This document shows, one piece after another, positions 46,825 to 56,186 of a stretch of DNA of 64,000 bases; within the stretch, counting starts at the first letter, position 1; each line of letters starts with the position of its first letter. Position numbers and translations under genes: made by a program. The notes under the pieces were generated by a model, which saw nothing but the letters and a program-made list of their open reading frames with translations, was not told the DNA's origin and searched no databases. Origin of the DNA: Pleionea sediminis (GTDB taxonomy: Bacteria; Pseudomonadota; Gammaproteobacteria; Enterobacterales; Kangiellaceae); assembly GCF_007570825.1 (NCBI RefSeq), contig NZ_SUNB01000004.1, positions 62,001 through 126,000 on the forward strand, written 5' to 3'.

Positions 46825-47891
46825 TGGCTGAAGAATACGACAAAACTGAAGAAGCGACACCTTTTAAACTAAAGGAAGCTAGAAAAAAAGGGCAGGTAGC
46901 CAAATCTATCGAAATTAATGCGTGGGTTGTTTTAGTTAGTTTTACTCTAATTTTTGTGGCGTTTTGGGATCAGGTTTCTTCTGAATTTGCAGAGATGTTT
47001 GTTCGCATTTATCGAATAGCAGATCAAATCGTAATGAGCGATTCAACAGTATTTATGCTATTTAATGAGACCACGTCAGCATCATTTAAAATATTTGGTC
47101 CTATCATTTTATTGTTGGTTGTTTCAGCTGCTTTGGCAAACATCATTCAAACGAAACCGATTTTTTCTACCCACCCTATAAAACCAGATTTTAGTAAATT
47201 AAATCCAGCGAAAGGTTTTAAAAAGCTATTTGATAGAAAAGTTTTGTTCGAGTTGCTCAAGTCCGTTTTAAAGTTGGTAATTTTTGGTGTTGTTGTATAC
47301 ATGGGGATTACGGTATATTTGCCATCGCTTATCGAGATTGGGTATGTCGCTCAAGACTCCATTCATAAACATATAATTTCTACGATATTTGTAGGAATCG
47401 TATTCCTGCAAGCTATGATGCTAGTTATTATTTTTATTGACTGGATGTTCTCGAAGAAAAACTTTGCCCGTCAAATGCGAATGAGTAAGCGTGACGTAAA
47501 AGATGAACATAAACGTCACGAAGGACACCCAGAAGTTAAAAGTAAGCGGAAAGAAATTCAACGTGAATTATTAAAAAAGTCCACGTCTGTTGGAAAGGTA
47601 AAGGATTCAGATGTAATTGTTACTAATCCAACACATTATGCCATCGCTTTAAAGTACGATATGAAAACGATGAGTGCTCCTATCGTTTTGGCTAAAGGTA
47701 AAGGGCCTTTAGCTCAAAAAATAAAAGAACAGGGTAGACGTTACTCTAAACCTGTTTTACGTAAGCCGCCATTAGCTCGGCTTTTATATAAAAAAGCTAA
47801 GATTGAGGGATTTATTCCTGCTGAATCGTTCACTGAAGTTGCCGAAGTTTACCGTTGGTTGTATAAAATGAAGGACAAGAAGTTACCATGA
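46824..47891 (+). CDS. flhB: Flagellar-type export switch protein FlhB
   Basis: 355 residues from the ATG at 46824, which overlaps the fliR stop (TAATG); the frame is open to 46800. It has EEATPFKLKEARKKGQVAKS at the N-terminus, four membrane helices and the self-cleaving NPTH motif near residue 267 (VIVTNPTHYAIAL). FlhB controls the switch from rod/hook to late substrates. All key features are intact, so export switching should be working. Confidence 0.97.
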   Translation: MAEEYDKTEEATPFKLKEARKKGQVAKSIEINAWVVLVSFTLIFVAFWDQVSSEFAEMFVRIYRIADQIVMSDSTVFMLFNETTSASFKIFGPIILLLVVSAALANIIQTKPIFSTHPIKPDFSKLNPAKGFKKLFDRKVLFELLKSVLKLVIFGVVVYMGITVYLPSLIEIGYVAQDSIHKHIISTIFVGIVFLQAMMLVIIFIDWMFSKKNFARQMRMSKRDVKDEHKRHEGHPEVKSKRKEIQRELLKKSTSVGKVKDSDVIVTNPTHYAIALKYDMKTMSAPIVLAKGKGPLAQKIKEQGRRYSKPVLRKPPLARLLYKKAKIEGFIPAESFTEVAEVYRWLYKMKDKKLP

Positions 47892-49939
47892 TCACTTTGC
47901 TCAATAATTTTAAAAGTGGAAAACATGACTTATTTCTTGTCTTGGGAATGATAGGAATATTGGTTGTATTATTTACGCCGATTCCATCTTACGTATTGGA
48001 TTTTTTATTAATAACCAACTTCAGTTTCGCTTTGTTGATCTTGCTATTAACTTTTTATACTGAAAAGCCACTTAAGTTTTCAACCTTTCCCAGTCTTTTA
48101 CTTATTGCGACGTTATTTCGATTATCGCTAAACATTGCAGCAACCCGACTCATTTTGAGTGACGCTGATGCGGGTGAAGTTATTGGTGCTGTCGGTGCTT
48201 ACGTGGTTGGCGGCAATTATGTTATTGGACTCGTCGTTTTTCTTATATTAATTGTTGTCCAGTATGTTGTTGTAACAAACGGTGCGCAGCGAGTGGCTGA
48301 GGTAGCAGCCCGATTTACTTTGGACAGTATGCCCGGTAAACAAATGAGTATCGATGCTGATATGAATATGGGGCTGATTGATGAGATAGAAGCGAAAGAG
48401 CGTCGCGCAAATATAGAAAAAGAAGCCAACTTTTATGGTGCAATGGATGGTTCTACTAAATTTGTCAAAGGCGATGCGATAGCTGGAATTATTATCATTC
48501 TAATAGATATTATCGGCGGACTATCTATTGGTATCGTACAACATGGAATGTCTTGGGGTGAAGCGTTACACACATTTACTCTGCTAACTGTTGGTGATGG
48601 CATTGTTACCCAAATTCCTTCTTTGGTTATTGCAGTTGCGACCGGGATAATAATTACACGAGCGGCGACTGACTCGGAACTTGGAAGTGCTCTTATTCAA
48701 CAAGTGGCCGCACATCCAAAAACATTAGCTGTTGTTGCAACGGCATTATTTTTAGGGATGTTTCTTCCTGGGCTTCCTGTTTTCCCGATGCTTATCTTAT
48801 TCACAGTTTTTGCTGTTACGGCGTACTTTTCGTATAAGAAATTGAATCAAGCTGAAGATGAAACAGAATCTGATGACAGCGTCGTAAAAGATAACGAAGA
48901 GTCGAATGATATATACGACCTTTTAGAGTCTCATAGTTTGGAAATCAAAGCTGGTCATGATCTGGCAGCATATATTCAACAGGAAGGGGCTTATCTTTTA
49001 GAGCAAATAAAAGATGTGAGAAAAAACTTTGCACTTGATTTAGGCTTTGTTATTCCAGAAGTCAAGGTGACAGAGGATGTAAAGCTCAATAATGAAGAGT
49101 ATAAAATTTGTATACACGATATTCCTGTTAGTAAAGGGCAGCTCTATATTGATAAAATCTTAGCGATAAATCCTGGTGCGGTAAAAGATAAAATTGATGG
49201 GATTGAAACAAAAGAACCAGCCTATGGCTTACCTGCCGTTTGGATTGATACAGAGAAACAAGACATAGCGCGTGGTAACGGCTATACCATTGTTGAGCCA
49301 TCTACATTGTTAATTACACACTTTACTGAGACTCTCAAACGCGAGTCATACAAAATTTTAACGCGTGGAGAAGCGGAAAAATTAGTAGAACGTTTGAAAC
49401 CTAAACATCAGGGGTTAATAGAAGAATTGATCCCCAATGTTTATACCTACAGTGATATCCAGGCTTTATTGCAAGAGCTTTTAAAGGAGCGCGTCTCGAT
49501 ACGACAAATGGAGCAGATCATGGATGTACTGGCTCAAATGTCTAAGCATAACAGTGGCACTGAAGAGCTAGTGGAAAAAGTCAGACAAAAGCTGGGTGCC
49601 TATATTATTGAGAACTTGAAAGACAAGGAAGATGTCCTGAATGTGTTGACATTAAATCCCGAGTTGGAAAGAACGTTAGTACAGCAAGTGAAACAAAATG
49701 AAGGACAACGACTTTTATTAGTCGAGCCTCGCATCATGGACTCATTAATGTCAAATGTTGCAAAAAGCTGCGAAAAAATGATGGCTGGGAATAAATTACC
49801 TGTAATTATTTGTACTAATCAGCTTAGAAAACCCTTAAAGAATTTTGTAGAGCGAGTGATGCCATCGGTAACCGTTCTAGGTTTGTCCGAAATACCTGAG
49901 ACTGTACAGATTAAAACATTCGGAAATATCCAAATATAG
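47888..49939 (+). CDS. flhA: Flagellar-type export protein FlhA
   Basis: 683 residues, about normal. Eight membrane helices in the first 320 residues, with the FHIPEP-family motif region around residues 145-165 (DSMPGKQMSIDADMNMGLI) and a cytoplasmic ring domain to the end. It overlaps flhB by 4 bp. FlhA forms the nonameric ring that docks substrates and uses the proton gradient. Confidence 0.97.
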   Translation: MITLLNNFKSGKHDLFLVLGMIGILVVLFTPIPSYVLDFLLITNFSFALLILLLTFYTEKPLKFSTFPSLLLIATLFRLSLNIAATRLILSDADAGEVIGAVGAYVVGGNYVIGLVVFLILIVVQYVVVTNGAQRVAEVAARFTLDSMPGKQMSIDADMNMGLIDEIEAKERRANIEKEANFYGAMDGSTKFVKGDAIAGIIIILIDIIGGLSIGIVQHGMSWGEALHTFTLLTVGDGIVTQIPSLVIAVATGIIITRAATDSELGSALIQQVAAHPKTLAVVATALFLGMFLPGLPVFPMLILFTVFAVTAYFSYKKLNQAEDETESDDSVVKDNEESNDIYDLLESHSLEIKAGHDLAAYIQQEGAYLLEQIKDVRKNFALDLGFVIPEVKVTEDVKLNNEEYKICIHDIPVSKGQLYIDKILAINPGAVKDKIDGIETKEPAYGLPAVWIDTEKQDIARGNGYTIVEPSTLLITHFTETLKRESYKILTRGEAEKLVERLKPKHQGLIEELIPNVYTYSDIQALLQELLKERVSIRQMEQIMDVLAQMSKHNSGTEELVEKVRQKLGAYIIENLKDKEDVLNVLTLNPELERTLVQQVKQNEGQRLLLVEPRIMDSLMSNVAKSCEKMMAGNKLPVIICTNQLRKPLKNFVERVMPSVTVLGLSEIPETVQIKTFGNIQI

Positions 49940-49949
49940 GTAGCGAATT

Positions 49950-50642
49950 ATGAGTGATGCAATTAAAGCAATTCTACATTCAATTCAAAGCGATATGAAA
50001 CAAGTTGACGTCATATCGCAAAATGTAGCTAATGCTCAAACACCTGGTTTTCGTGCTGCTAAAACGACAGGCGTTTCCTTTGAACAAGCTCTAAACAGTG
50101 GTAGTGAAAAGTTAATTCAACAAACAATGAACCCAACGTCAGGAACTGTAAAAGTAACGGGTAATCCGTTGCATGCAACTGTGCAGGGAGAAGGGTTCTT
50201 TGTTGTCGCTCGCTCGCAAGCTAATCTAAAACTCAGTAAAAACCTCCAACTTTCCGTAAATTCCGATAATGAGTTACAAACCCAATCAGGAATTAATTTA
50301 GGTATTTATATCGATGGTGATTTGGGTGGTGCAATCGAAATTACCCAAGATGGCAAAGTTAAGCAAGGTAACCAAGAAATTGGAGAGGTAGAGGTTGTCA
50401 GCATCAAAGATTACTCAAAGGTTTTGAATGCTTCAGGCTCCATTTTCGAAATTAAAGAAGATTATGTTCAGGAAACAGACGTGAAAGTACTTCATGGCGC
50501 TCTAGAACTTTCAAACGTCGATTCGTCTCAAGAAATTATCAAGTTAATGATGCTTTCAAAGCATGTGGAAAGTAATCAGCGTTCACTATTAACGCTCGAT
50601 CAAATGCTTGACTCCGGAATTAATGAAATAGGAAAACGCTAA
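49950..50642 (+). CDS. flgF: Flagellar rod protein FlgF-like
   Basis: 230 residues. The N-terminus (SDMKQVDVISQNVANAQTPGFRAAK) is the rod/hook-family signature, and GNPLHATVQGEGFFVV is the second landmark. The C-terminal coil (LELSNVDSSQEIIKLMMLSKHVESNQ) is family-typical. Shorter than and distinct from the following flgG; the order fits FlgF (proximal rod). Ten bp after flhA. Confidence 0.85.
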   Translation: MSDAIKAILHSIQSDMKQVDVISQNVANAQTPGFRAAKTTGVSFEQALNSGSEKLIQQTMNPTSGTVKVTGNPLHATVQGEGFFVVARSQANLKLSKNLQLSVNSDNELQTQSGINLGIYIDGDLGGAIEITQDGKVKQGNQEIGEVEVVSIKDYSKVLNASGSIFEIKEDYVQETDVKVLHGALELSNVDSSQEIIKLMMLSKHVESNQRSLLTLDQMLDSGINEIGKR

Positions 50643-51412
50643 TGATTAACGCACTTTATATCGCAGAAACTGGCCTTAATGCTCAAAAGTCACTAGTTGA
50701 TGTTATCTCGAACAATATCGCTAATGTAAACACATCTGGGTTTAAAAAATCAAAAATTGATTTTGTCGATCTAATGTATGGACCGGAAAAACTAGATACT
50801 AAAAAGAACACAACAGAATCAAATGATTTAAAAGGCGTTCATATTGCTTCTATTTCACAAGACATGACGGCAGGAAAATTAAAATACACCGAACATCCGT
50901 TTGATGTCGCTATACAAGGTGAGGGGATGATTGCAGTTGAGTATGCAGACGGTGAAATTGCATATACACGCATTGGACGATTGAGAGTTGATAATGAAGG
51001 CTATTTAAGTACAGCTCAAGGTCATCGGTTAGAAGCGAACATTGGTATTCCACCAGATCTCGATGGCGTTATATTTGCACCTGATGGAATGGTAAAAGGT
51101 GTTATTAATGGCGAGTCTGACCTAATTGATTTAGGCCAGATTGATTTGGTTCGATTCAACAACCAGCAGGGCCTAAATGCAGTCGGTGAAGGTCTATATG
51201 TCGAAACTGAAGAGTCAGGAACCAATTATGTTGGTCGGCCAGGAGACGAAGGTTTTGGCAAGATATTACAAGGCTACACTGAAGAAAGTAATGTCTCAAT
51301 GGTTGAAGAAATGGTTAATCTTGTTATTGCTCAACGTGGTTACCAGTTAAATGCACGAGTTATCCAGGTTTCTGATCAATTACTCGAAACAGTAAATAAC
51401 TTAAGACGGTAA
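50642..51412 (+). CDS. flgG: Flagellar distal-rod protein FlgG
   Basis: 256 residues, standard length. MINALYIAETGLNAQKSLVD with VISNNIANVNTSGFKKSKIDF is a textbook FlgG start; the end carries VEEMVNLVIAQRGYQLNARV. It forms the outer rod through the P and L rings. Overlaps flgF by one base (TAATG). Confidence 0.95.
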   Translation: MINALYIAETGLNAQKSLVDVISNNIANVNTSGFKKSKIDFVDLMYGPEKLDTKKNTTESNDLKGVHIASISQDMTAGKLKYTEHPFDVAIQGEGMIAVEYADGEIAYTRIGRLRVDNEGYLSTAQGHRLEANIGIPPDLDGVIFAPDGMVKGVINGESDLIDLGQIDLVRFNNQQGLNAVGEGLYVETEESGTNYVGRPGDEGFGKILQGYTEESNVSMVEEMVNLVIAQRGYQLNARVIQVSDQLLETVNNLRR

Positions 51413-51419
51413 ATGACTG

Positions 51420-52154
51420 ATGATTCGTATTTCGTCATTGTTGGTGAGTTTACTTTTAATTGCGCATGCAAATGTTTTGATTGCCAATGAAGTTTCTAGT
51501 ACTCATAAAGAGTGCTCAGGAACGTTGATCTCTAGTAAACCCGCTTTAATAGAAGAACTTAAAACTTACATTGACGAAAAGTCTCCCAGTGAACTGAATG
51601 TTAAAAACATAGAGCTGGTAGGTAATCAAACATTGAGGACCTCGTTTCCAGTTTGCCTGCAAAGCATTTCTGGTTTAAAGCATCAAAAAGTAGGTGCGCG
51701 AACGCGTTTGAAAGCGAAATACAATGATTTATCAGGAAAATCTTTTCAAGATTCTTTATGGGTAATCGTCGAGGCGACAAAAAGTATATGGCGCGCAAAG
51801 GAAGATATTGAACAATATTCTAATGTGAGTAAAGACCAGTTCTATCGGGATACTGTTAGTTACTTTGAGCGAAGTTTGCAAGGAACTGTCGCAGGAGCGT
51901 TTAATGATTCTCGCTTACTGACACCTTTAACAAAGAATCAAGCACTATTTGACAGTCAAATAGTCAGTATAAAGGCTGTAACGACAGGTGACATCATAGA
52001 TGTTCTACTTGATGGTGATTTTTATCAAATTCAGGCACGGGCCAAAGCATTGAGCTCGGGCAACCAGAATGAAAAAATTACGGCAAAACTTTTAACGTCA
52101 AATAAGGAAGTTAAGGTTGTCGTCAAAGATAAGGGGTTAGCTTTATATGATTAA
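51420..52154 (+). CDS. flgA: P-ring assembly chaperone FlgA-like
   Basis: 244 residues with a signal peptide (about 1-22). The C-terminal third (KAVTTGDIIDVLLDGDFYQIQARAKALSSGN) has the SAF/FlgA β-clip pattern. FlgA assists FlgI to polymerise in the periplasm. Position between flgG and flgH-flgI supports the call; sequence conservation is otherwise modest. Confidence 0.8.
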   Translation: MIRISSLLVSLLLIAHANVLIANEVSSTHKECSGTLISSKPALIEELKTYIDEKSPSELNVKNIELVGNQTLRTSFPVCLQSISGLKHQKVGARTRLKAKYNDLSGKSFQDSLWVIVEATKSIWRAKEDIEQYSNVSKDQFYRDTVSYFERSLQGTVAGAFNDSRLLTPLTKNQALFDSQIVSIKAVTTGDIIDVLLDGDFYQIQARAKALSSGNQNEKITAKLLTSNKEVKVVVKDKGLALYD

Positions 52155-52716
52155 GAATTTATTACTGGCTATGTCAATTATGTCAGTTATTAACGTTTGC
52201 AGTGAAGATTTATTCGATGCGAATAATTATAAGAGCTTAACTGAAGACAATAAGGCTTATCGTGTTGGTGATACGGTTACGGTGCTTATTTTTGAAAGAA
52301 CAACTGCGGAGTCGAGTGCAAATACAGTCGCTGAGAGAGAGTTTAATCTCAAAGGTCAAGCATTCGATAATACCCGTGAAAATGATCTCGGTGTAGGTAT
52401 CGGCAAAGGTACCGAAGGTGATGCCGTGACTCGAAGAAATGGATTTGTATCAGGAACGATTACTGCATTAGTGACAGAAAAGAGTGACGTTGGCCTACTA
52501 AAAATTGAAGGTGTTCAATCTATAGTTCTTAATGGAGAAAAGCAGTCCATTAATATCAAAGGTTATGTAAGGCGAGAAGATATAAACGCGAATAACACCG
52601 TTGTTTCTAATCGGCTTACGAATGCTGAAATTGAATTTATTGGGAAAGGTATCGTGTCAGATGCGCAAAAGCCTGGATGGATAGCCACCGTGTTTGAATG
52701 GTTAGGAATTATTTAA
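52147..52716 (+). CDS. flgH: Flagellar L-ring protein FlgH
   Basis: 189 residues. The core AYRVGDTVTVLIFERTTAESSAN and the GTITALVTEKSDVGLLKIEG and GYVRREDINANNTVVSNR stretches are FlgH hallmarks. FlgH is normally an outer-membrane lipoprotein. The only possible lipobox here is VINVC (Cys18), with Val where Gly or Ala is normal, so lipidation is doubtful. Overlaps flgA by 8 bp. Somewhat shorter than the usual 220-230 residues. Confidence 0.92.
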   Translation: MIKNLLLAMSIMSVINVCSEDLFDANNYKSLTEDNKAYRVGDTVTVLIFERTTAESSANTVAEREFNLKGQAFDNTRENDLGVGIGKGTEGDAVTRRNGFVSGTITALVTEKSDVGLLKIEGVQSIVLNGEKQSINIKGYVRREDINANNTVVSNRLTNAEIEFIGKGIVSDAQKPGWIATVFEWLGII

Positions 52717-52717
52717 G

Positions 52718-53833
52718 ATGAAATATTTCAATTTAAATAAGAGCATTTTAGTTTGCTTGATATTGGTTGTTACTACCGCTAACGGTGGTGTTCGACTTAA
52801 AGAGCTGGGGCGGTTCGATGGTATTCGAGATAATCAACTTGTTGGTTATGGGTTAGTCGTAGGGCTTGCAGGCACTGGTGATAGTTCGCGGAATAAAACG
52901 ACCGTTCAATCAATTGCAAATACGGTTAAAAATTTTGGAATTACAATCGATTCTAAAGATGTTCGCTCACGAAATGTAGCAGCGGTTCTGGTTACTGGAA
53001 CATTACCACCATTCTCTGAAAAAGGAGACACCATCGATATTAAAGTGTCTTCAATTGGAGATGCTCGAAGCTTAGCGGGTGGAACATTAATTATGACTCC
53101 TTTACGAGCTCCGAATAACGAAATCTATGCATTGGCACAAGGCCCTTTAAGTGTTGGTGGTTATGCATTCGATTCATTTGATTCTGTGGTTCAAAAAAAT
53201 CATCCTACCGTTGGTATTGTAAACGATGGTGGGTTAATCGAACGTAGTACCAGAGATTCCTTTTTAAAACATAATCAAATGCAGTTCATTTTGAATGAGC
53301 CTGATTTCGAGACAGTATCAAAAATTTCAGAATCTATTAATGGAAAACTTCGTGGTGTTCGAGCTGAGCCTTTACATGCGGGAAAAGTTAATATTCATTT
53401 TTCGAACTTATCTATGTCAGAAAAATTCAAATTAATCTCTGCAGTGGAGAATATTGAAGTCATTCCTCAGATTAAAGCTCGTGTTGTTATTAATGAGCGC
53501 ACAGGAACTATAGTTGCAGGTGGCCAGGTAAAGATTTCTGATGTCACTATTTCACATGGCGATTTAAAGCTCGTAGTCAATACGAAATATCAAGTATCTC
53601 AGCCTTTCTTTATTGGCCGTGCAAATAATGGTGTAAATACTCAGGTAATTCCTGATACTGAAATTGAAGTTAAAGAAAAAATAGCTTCTTCTGTCGATGT
53701 TGAGAATGGTGCGAATGTCTCAAAGTTGGTCGAGAGTCTTCAGTCTCTCGAAGTGTCTACACGCGATATTATTATTATCTTACAAAGTATTAAACGTGCT
53801 GGTGCATTGCACGCCGAACTAATCGTTGAATAA
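52718..53833 (+). CDS. flgI: Flagellar P-ring protein FlgI
   Basis: 371 residues, standard. RLKELGRFDGIRDNQLVGYG and GLAGTGDSSRNKTTVQSIAN are diagnostic, after an export signal (about 1-23). It forms the peptidoglycan bushing. No flgJ (muramidase/rod cap) follows, unlike most gammaproteobacterial clusters. Confidence 0.97.
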   Translation: MKYFNLNKSILVCLILVVTTANGGVRLKELGRFDGIRDNQLVGYGLVVGLAGTGDSSRNKTTVQSIANTVKNFGITIDSKDVRSRNVAAVLVTGTLPPFSEKGDTIDIKVSSIGDARSLAGGTLIMTPLRAPNNEIYALAQGPLSVGGYAFDSFDSVVQKNHPTVGIVNDGGLIERSTRDSFLKHNQMQFILNEPDFETVSKISESINGKLRGVRAEPLHAGKVNIHFSNLSMSEKFKLISAVENIEVIPQIKARVVINERTGTIVAGGQVKISDVTISHGDLKLVVNTKYQVSQPFFIGRANNGVNTQVIPDTEIEVKEKIASSVDVENGANVSKLVESLQSLEVSTRDIIIILQSIKRAGALHAELIVE

Positions 53834-53842
53834 GGAGTTGCA

Positions 53843-54190
53843 ATGGAAATTAATGAGATAACAGCATCGGTTTCGAAAGCATTAACTGCCTTGGAACATA
53901 TGCAAAGAACGACAGCTTTAAATATTCAAAATGCGGGAAATGATCTTGCTGTTTCACGGAGTTTTGATATTTCCGAAATCTTGTCGGCGGTGAACTCAGC
54001 CGAATCCGCAAAGTCTGCAACTGACGTTATGAACATTGTGGAGTCGCGTACCGTTACGACCAATCAAACAGTTCAGTTAGATCAAGAAGTCGTTACTTCT
54101 AGTCAGGTTTCTGGAAGATATACGACTTTGATCGAAAGTTATAACCGTCACCTGGCGTTGTACCAGTTGGCATTGGGCAAAGGTAAGTAA
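53843..54190 (+). CDS. flgB: Flagellar rod protein FlgB-like, diverged
   Basis: 115 residues. The N-terminal helix and the following LNIQNAGNDLAVSRSFDISE align with the SNIANADTPGYKARD region of FlgB, but the TPGYKA sequence is gone. The C-terminal half (SGRYTTLIESYNRHLALYQLALGK) has the rod-protein coil. The order flgI-flgB-flgC-fliE supports the call. Slightly shorter than usual. Confidence 0.75.
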   Translation: MEINEITASVSKALTALEHMQRTTALNIQNAGNDLAVSRSFDISEILSAVNSAESAKSATDVMNIVESRTVTTNQTVQLDQEVVTSSQVSGRYTTLIESYNRHLALYQLALGKGK

Positions 54191-54191
54191 G

Positions 54192-54554
54192 ATGGCTGAG
54201 TCGATTAGTGAAATTGCCAAATTGGGCATGAATTACCAGATGCTCGTATCTGAAATGGCTTCCAAAAAGATCGCGATGGCTAATGTCCCTGTTTCTCCAG
54301 AAGTGGCAAATTCGTCTGAGTTTAAAGCATTGTTGGGTGCATCGGAATCAAATACGGATTCTATGAAAACCAAACAAGTTCATGAGCCAGATAATCCAAT
54401 GGCTGATGATAAGGGCATGGTAACTTATTTAGATATCGATGTTGCTTCTGAGTTTGTGAAGATGACTTTAGCAAAGCGGGCATATGAAGCCAATATTCGT
54501 ATTTACAATAATGCGTCCAATATGAAGTCGAAAGCATTAGAAATAGGAAAGTAA
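54192..54554 (+). CDS. flgC: Flagellar rod protein FlgC-like, diverged
   Basis: 120 residues. The end (DIDVASEFVKMTLAKRAYEAN, then IRIYNNASNM) is the FlgC C-terminal signature. The N-terminus (SEMASKKIAMANVPVSPE) lacks the ANxxTxGY motif of FlgC. One base from flgB and one from fliE, so tightly coupled. Confidence 0.8.
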   Translation: MAESISEIAKLGMNYQMLVSEMASKKIAMANVPVSPEVANSSEFKALLGASESNTDSMKTKQVHEPDNPMADDKGMVTYLDIDVASEFVKMTLAKRAYEANIRIYNNASNMKSKALEIGK

Positions 54555-54555
54555 A

Positions 54556-54843
54556 ATGATAGAGCCGATCAGCGCGATAAGTGCAATAGGAAATTTAGTT
54601 GAGACGTCTAGTGTAACAACTGAAAATAATGTTGGTGAGCTATTCATCGAAAAGTTGAGTGAAGTTGATGAAACGATCAATGCTGCAGAAAGCAATCTCA
54701 ACGCACTGGCATCGGGTGAAAGTATTTCAACGCATGAGCTTATGCTGTCAATGGAAAAGGCCAAGATGCAACTTGGAATGATAGTTGAAGTAAGAAATAA
54801 GCTCGTTGAGGCTTATCAAGAAATCACGAGAATTCAAATTTAG
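54556..54843 (+). CDS. fliE: Flagellar adaptor protein FliE
   Basis: 95 residues, about the usual 100. ESISTHELMLSMEKAKMQLGM and VRNKLVEAYQEITRIQI match the conserved C-terminal half of FliE. It joins the MS ring to the rod and is exported. Starts 1 bp after flgC. Confidence 0.9.
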   Translation: MIEPISAISAIGNLVETSSVTTENNVGELFIEKLSEVDETINAAESNLNALASGESISTHELMLSMEKAKMQLGMIVEVRNKLVEAYQEITRIQI

Positions 54844-54851
54844 GAAGCTTC

Positions 54852-56186
54852 ATGAGTACTAAAAACGTTACATTAATAAGCTTAATAGCTGCTTTGATTT
54901 TGGGCACTGTGTTTGCTTATTGGTATTTTCTGTCCGATCAAAAAGAAACATTAGTGTCTTCGTTGTCTGAAAAACAACAAGAAAGTGTTATTCGCTTTTT
55001 AGACAGTCAAGGTGTCGGCTATTCGAGTAATGAAAATGGTGAGATTCTAGTCGATCCTTCCATCATTCCTCTTTTACGAATGGAACTGGCCGAAAAAGGT
55101 GTTATTCAATCGGATCGTGTTGGCTTTGAAATCTTTACCGAGTCAGATTATGGAATGACCGAATTTGCACAAAAAGTTAATTTTCAGCGAGCTCTACAAG
55201 GCGAACTAGAGAAATCGATTATTACTATTGAAGGAGTTACTTCAGCACGAGTCCATATTGTATTGCCCAAAAAGGGAACTCTATTTAATAAAGATCAAAA
55301 TGCAGCTGCTTCTGTACTGGTTCACTTAGAACCTGGATTTGCTTTGAATCGATCATCCATTAATGGAATTCAATATTTGGTTTCAAGTGCGGTTGATGAG
55401 TTATCTAAAGAAGATGTTACTGTGGTAAATAAAGAAGGAAAAGTTTTATCACAATCCGATGCATTAATGATGGATGAAGATGCCGACAGCTCTTTGAAAG
55501 GCGAAATAGAAGAGCTACTGTCACAATGGTTTGACAAAGACTCATTCAAAGTATCTCTTAATGTAGTGACGAATATCGATAAGAGAGAGAAATCAGTTGA
55601 GACGGTGTCTCCAGATGGAAAGGTATTTGTTACTTATGCAAAAGAATCTAAATCCGGTGGTTCTGCAAAGGTAAAAGGTGATGCTAACTCGACAACAGAG
55701 AAAAAGTATACCTATAGCAAAGAAATTGAAAAAATTGAATTTGCGCGTGGAAAGATTGAACGCATTAACTGCGCAATTATTATTAATGACTCTTTATCTG
55801 AAAATCAAAAGCAAGCGATATTTGATTTGGTTGCGGCAGCAATAGGCTATCAAGAAGAGCGAGGAGATACGCTCAAAATTAGTACATCGATTAAAGATAT
55901 CATGCCTGAGCAACCGCCAAAGTCTGAGCCGGTTTTTGAGACGACCAGCGATAACAATACGCTAGTAATGGAGACTGATACTCCACCGCAAGAGATTCGT
56001 TCAGTCGGAATGGAAACGACTGAAGCATTAATTAATGAATATCAAAATTACTTAGTCGCTGTTGTTGCTGCAATTGTAATTATGATTCTGATTATTCTTG
56101 GTCAACTTATTGCCGGATTCAGAAGGTCTCGGAATGAGCAAAAAGCAACTTCAGAGTTAAAGAAATGGTTAGAGAGTGCATCATGA
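54852..56186 (+). CDS. fliF: MS-ring protein FliF, with short C-terminal tail
   Basis: 444 residues, against about 550 in flagella. TM1 about 8-27, ring-building domains with FAQKVNFQRALQGELEKS and VTSARVHIVLPKKGTLF, an RBM3-type region, then TM2 about 395-417. Only about 25 residues follow TM2 (RRSRNEQKATSELKKWLESAS), whereas flagellar FliF has a tail of about 80-100 residues that binds FliG. No FliG gene follows; an unrelated-looking small gene overlaps the fliF stop (ATGA). Confidence 0.95.
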   Translation: MSTKNVTLISLIAALILGTVFAYWYFLSDQKETLVSSLSEKQQESVIRFLDSQGVGYSSNENGEILVDPSIIPLLRMELAEKGVIQSDRVGFEIFTESDYGMTEFAQKVNFQRALQGELEKSIITIEGVTSARVHIVLPKKGTLFNKDQNAAASVLVHLEPGFALNRSSINGIQYLVSSAVDELSKEDVTVVNKEGKVLSQSDALMMDEDADSSLKGEIEELLSQWFDKDSFKVSLNVVTNIDKREKSVETVSPDGKVFVTYAKESKSGGSAKVKGDANSTTEKKYTYSKEIEKIEFARGKIERINCAIIINDSLSENQKQAIFDLVAAAIGYQEERGDTLKISTSIKDIMPEQPPKSEPVFETTSDNNTLVMETDTPPQEIRSVGMETTEALINEYQNYLVAVVAAIVIMILIILGQLIAGFRRSRNEQKATSELKKWLESAS

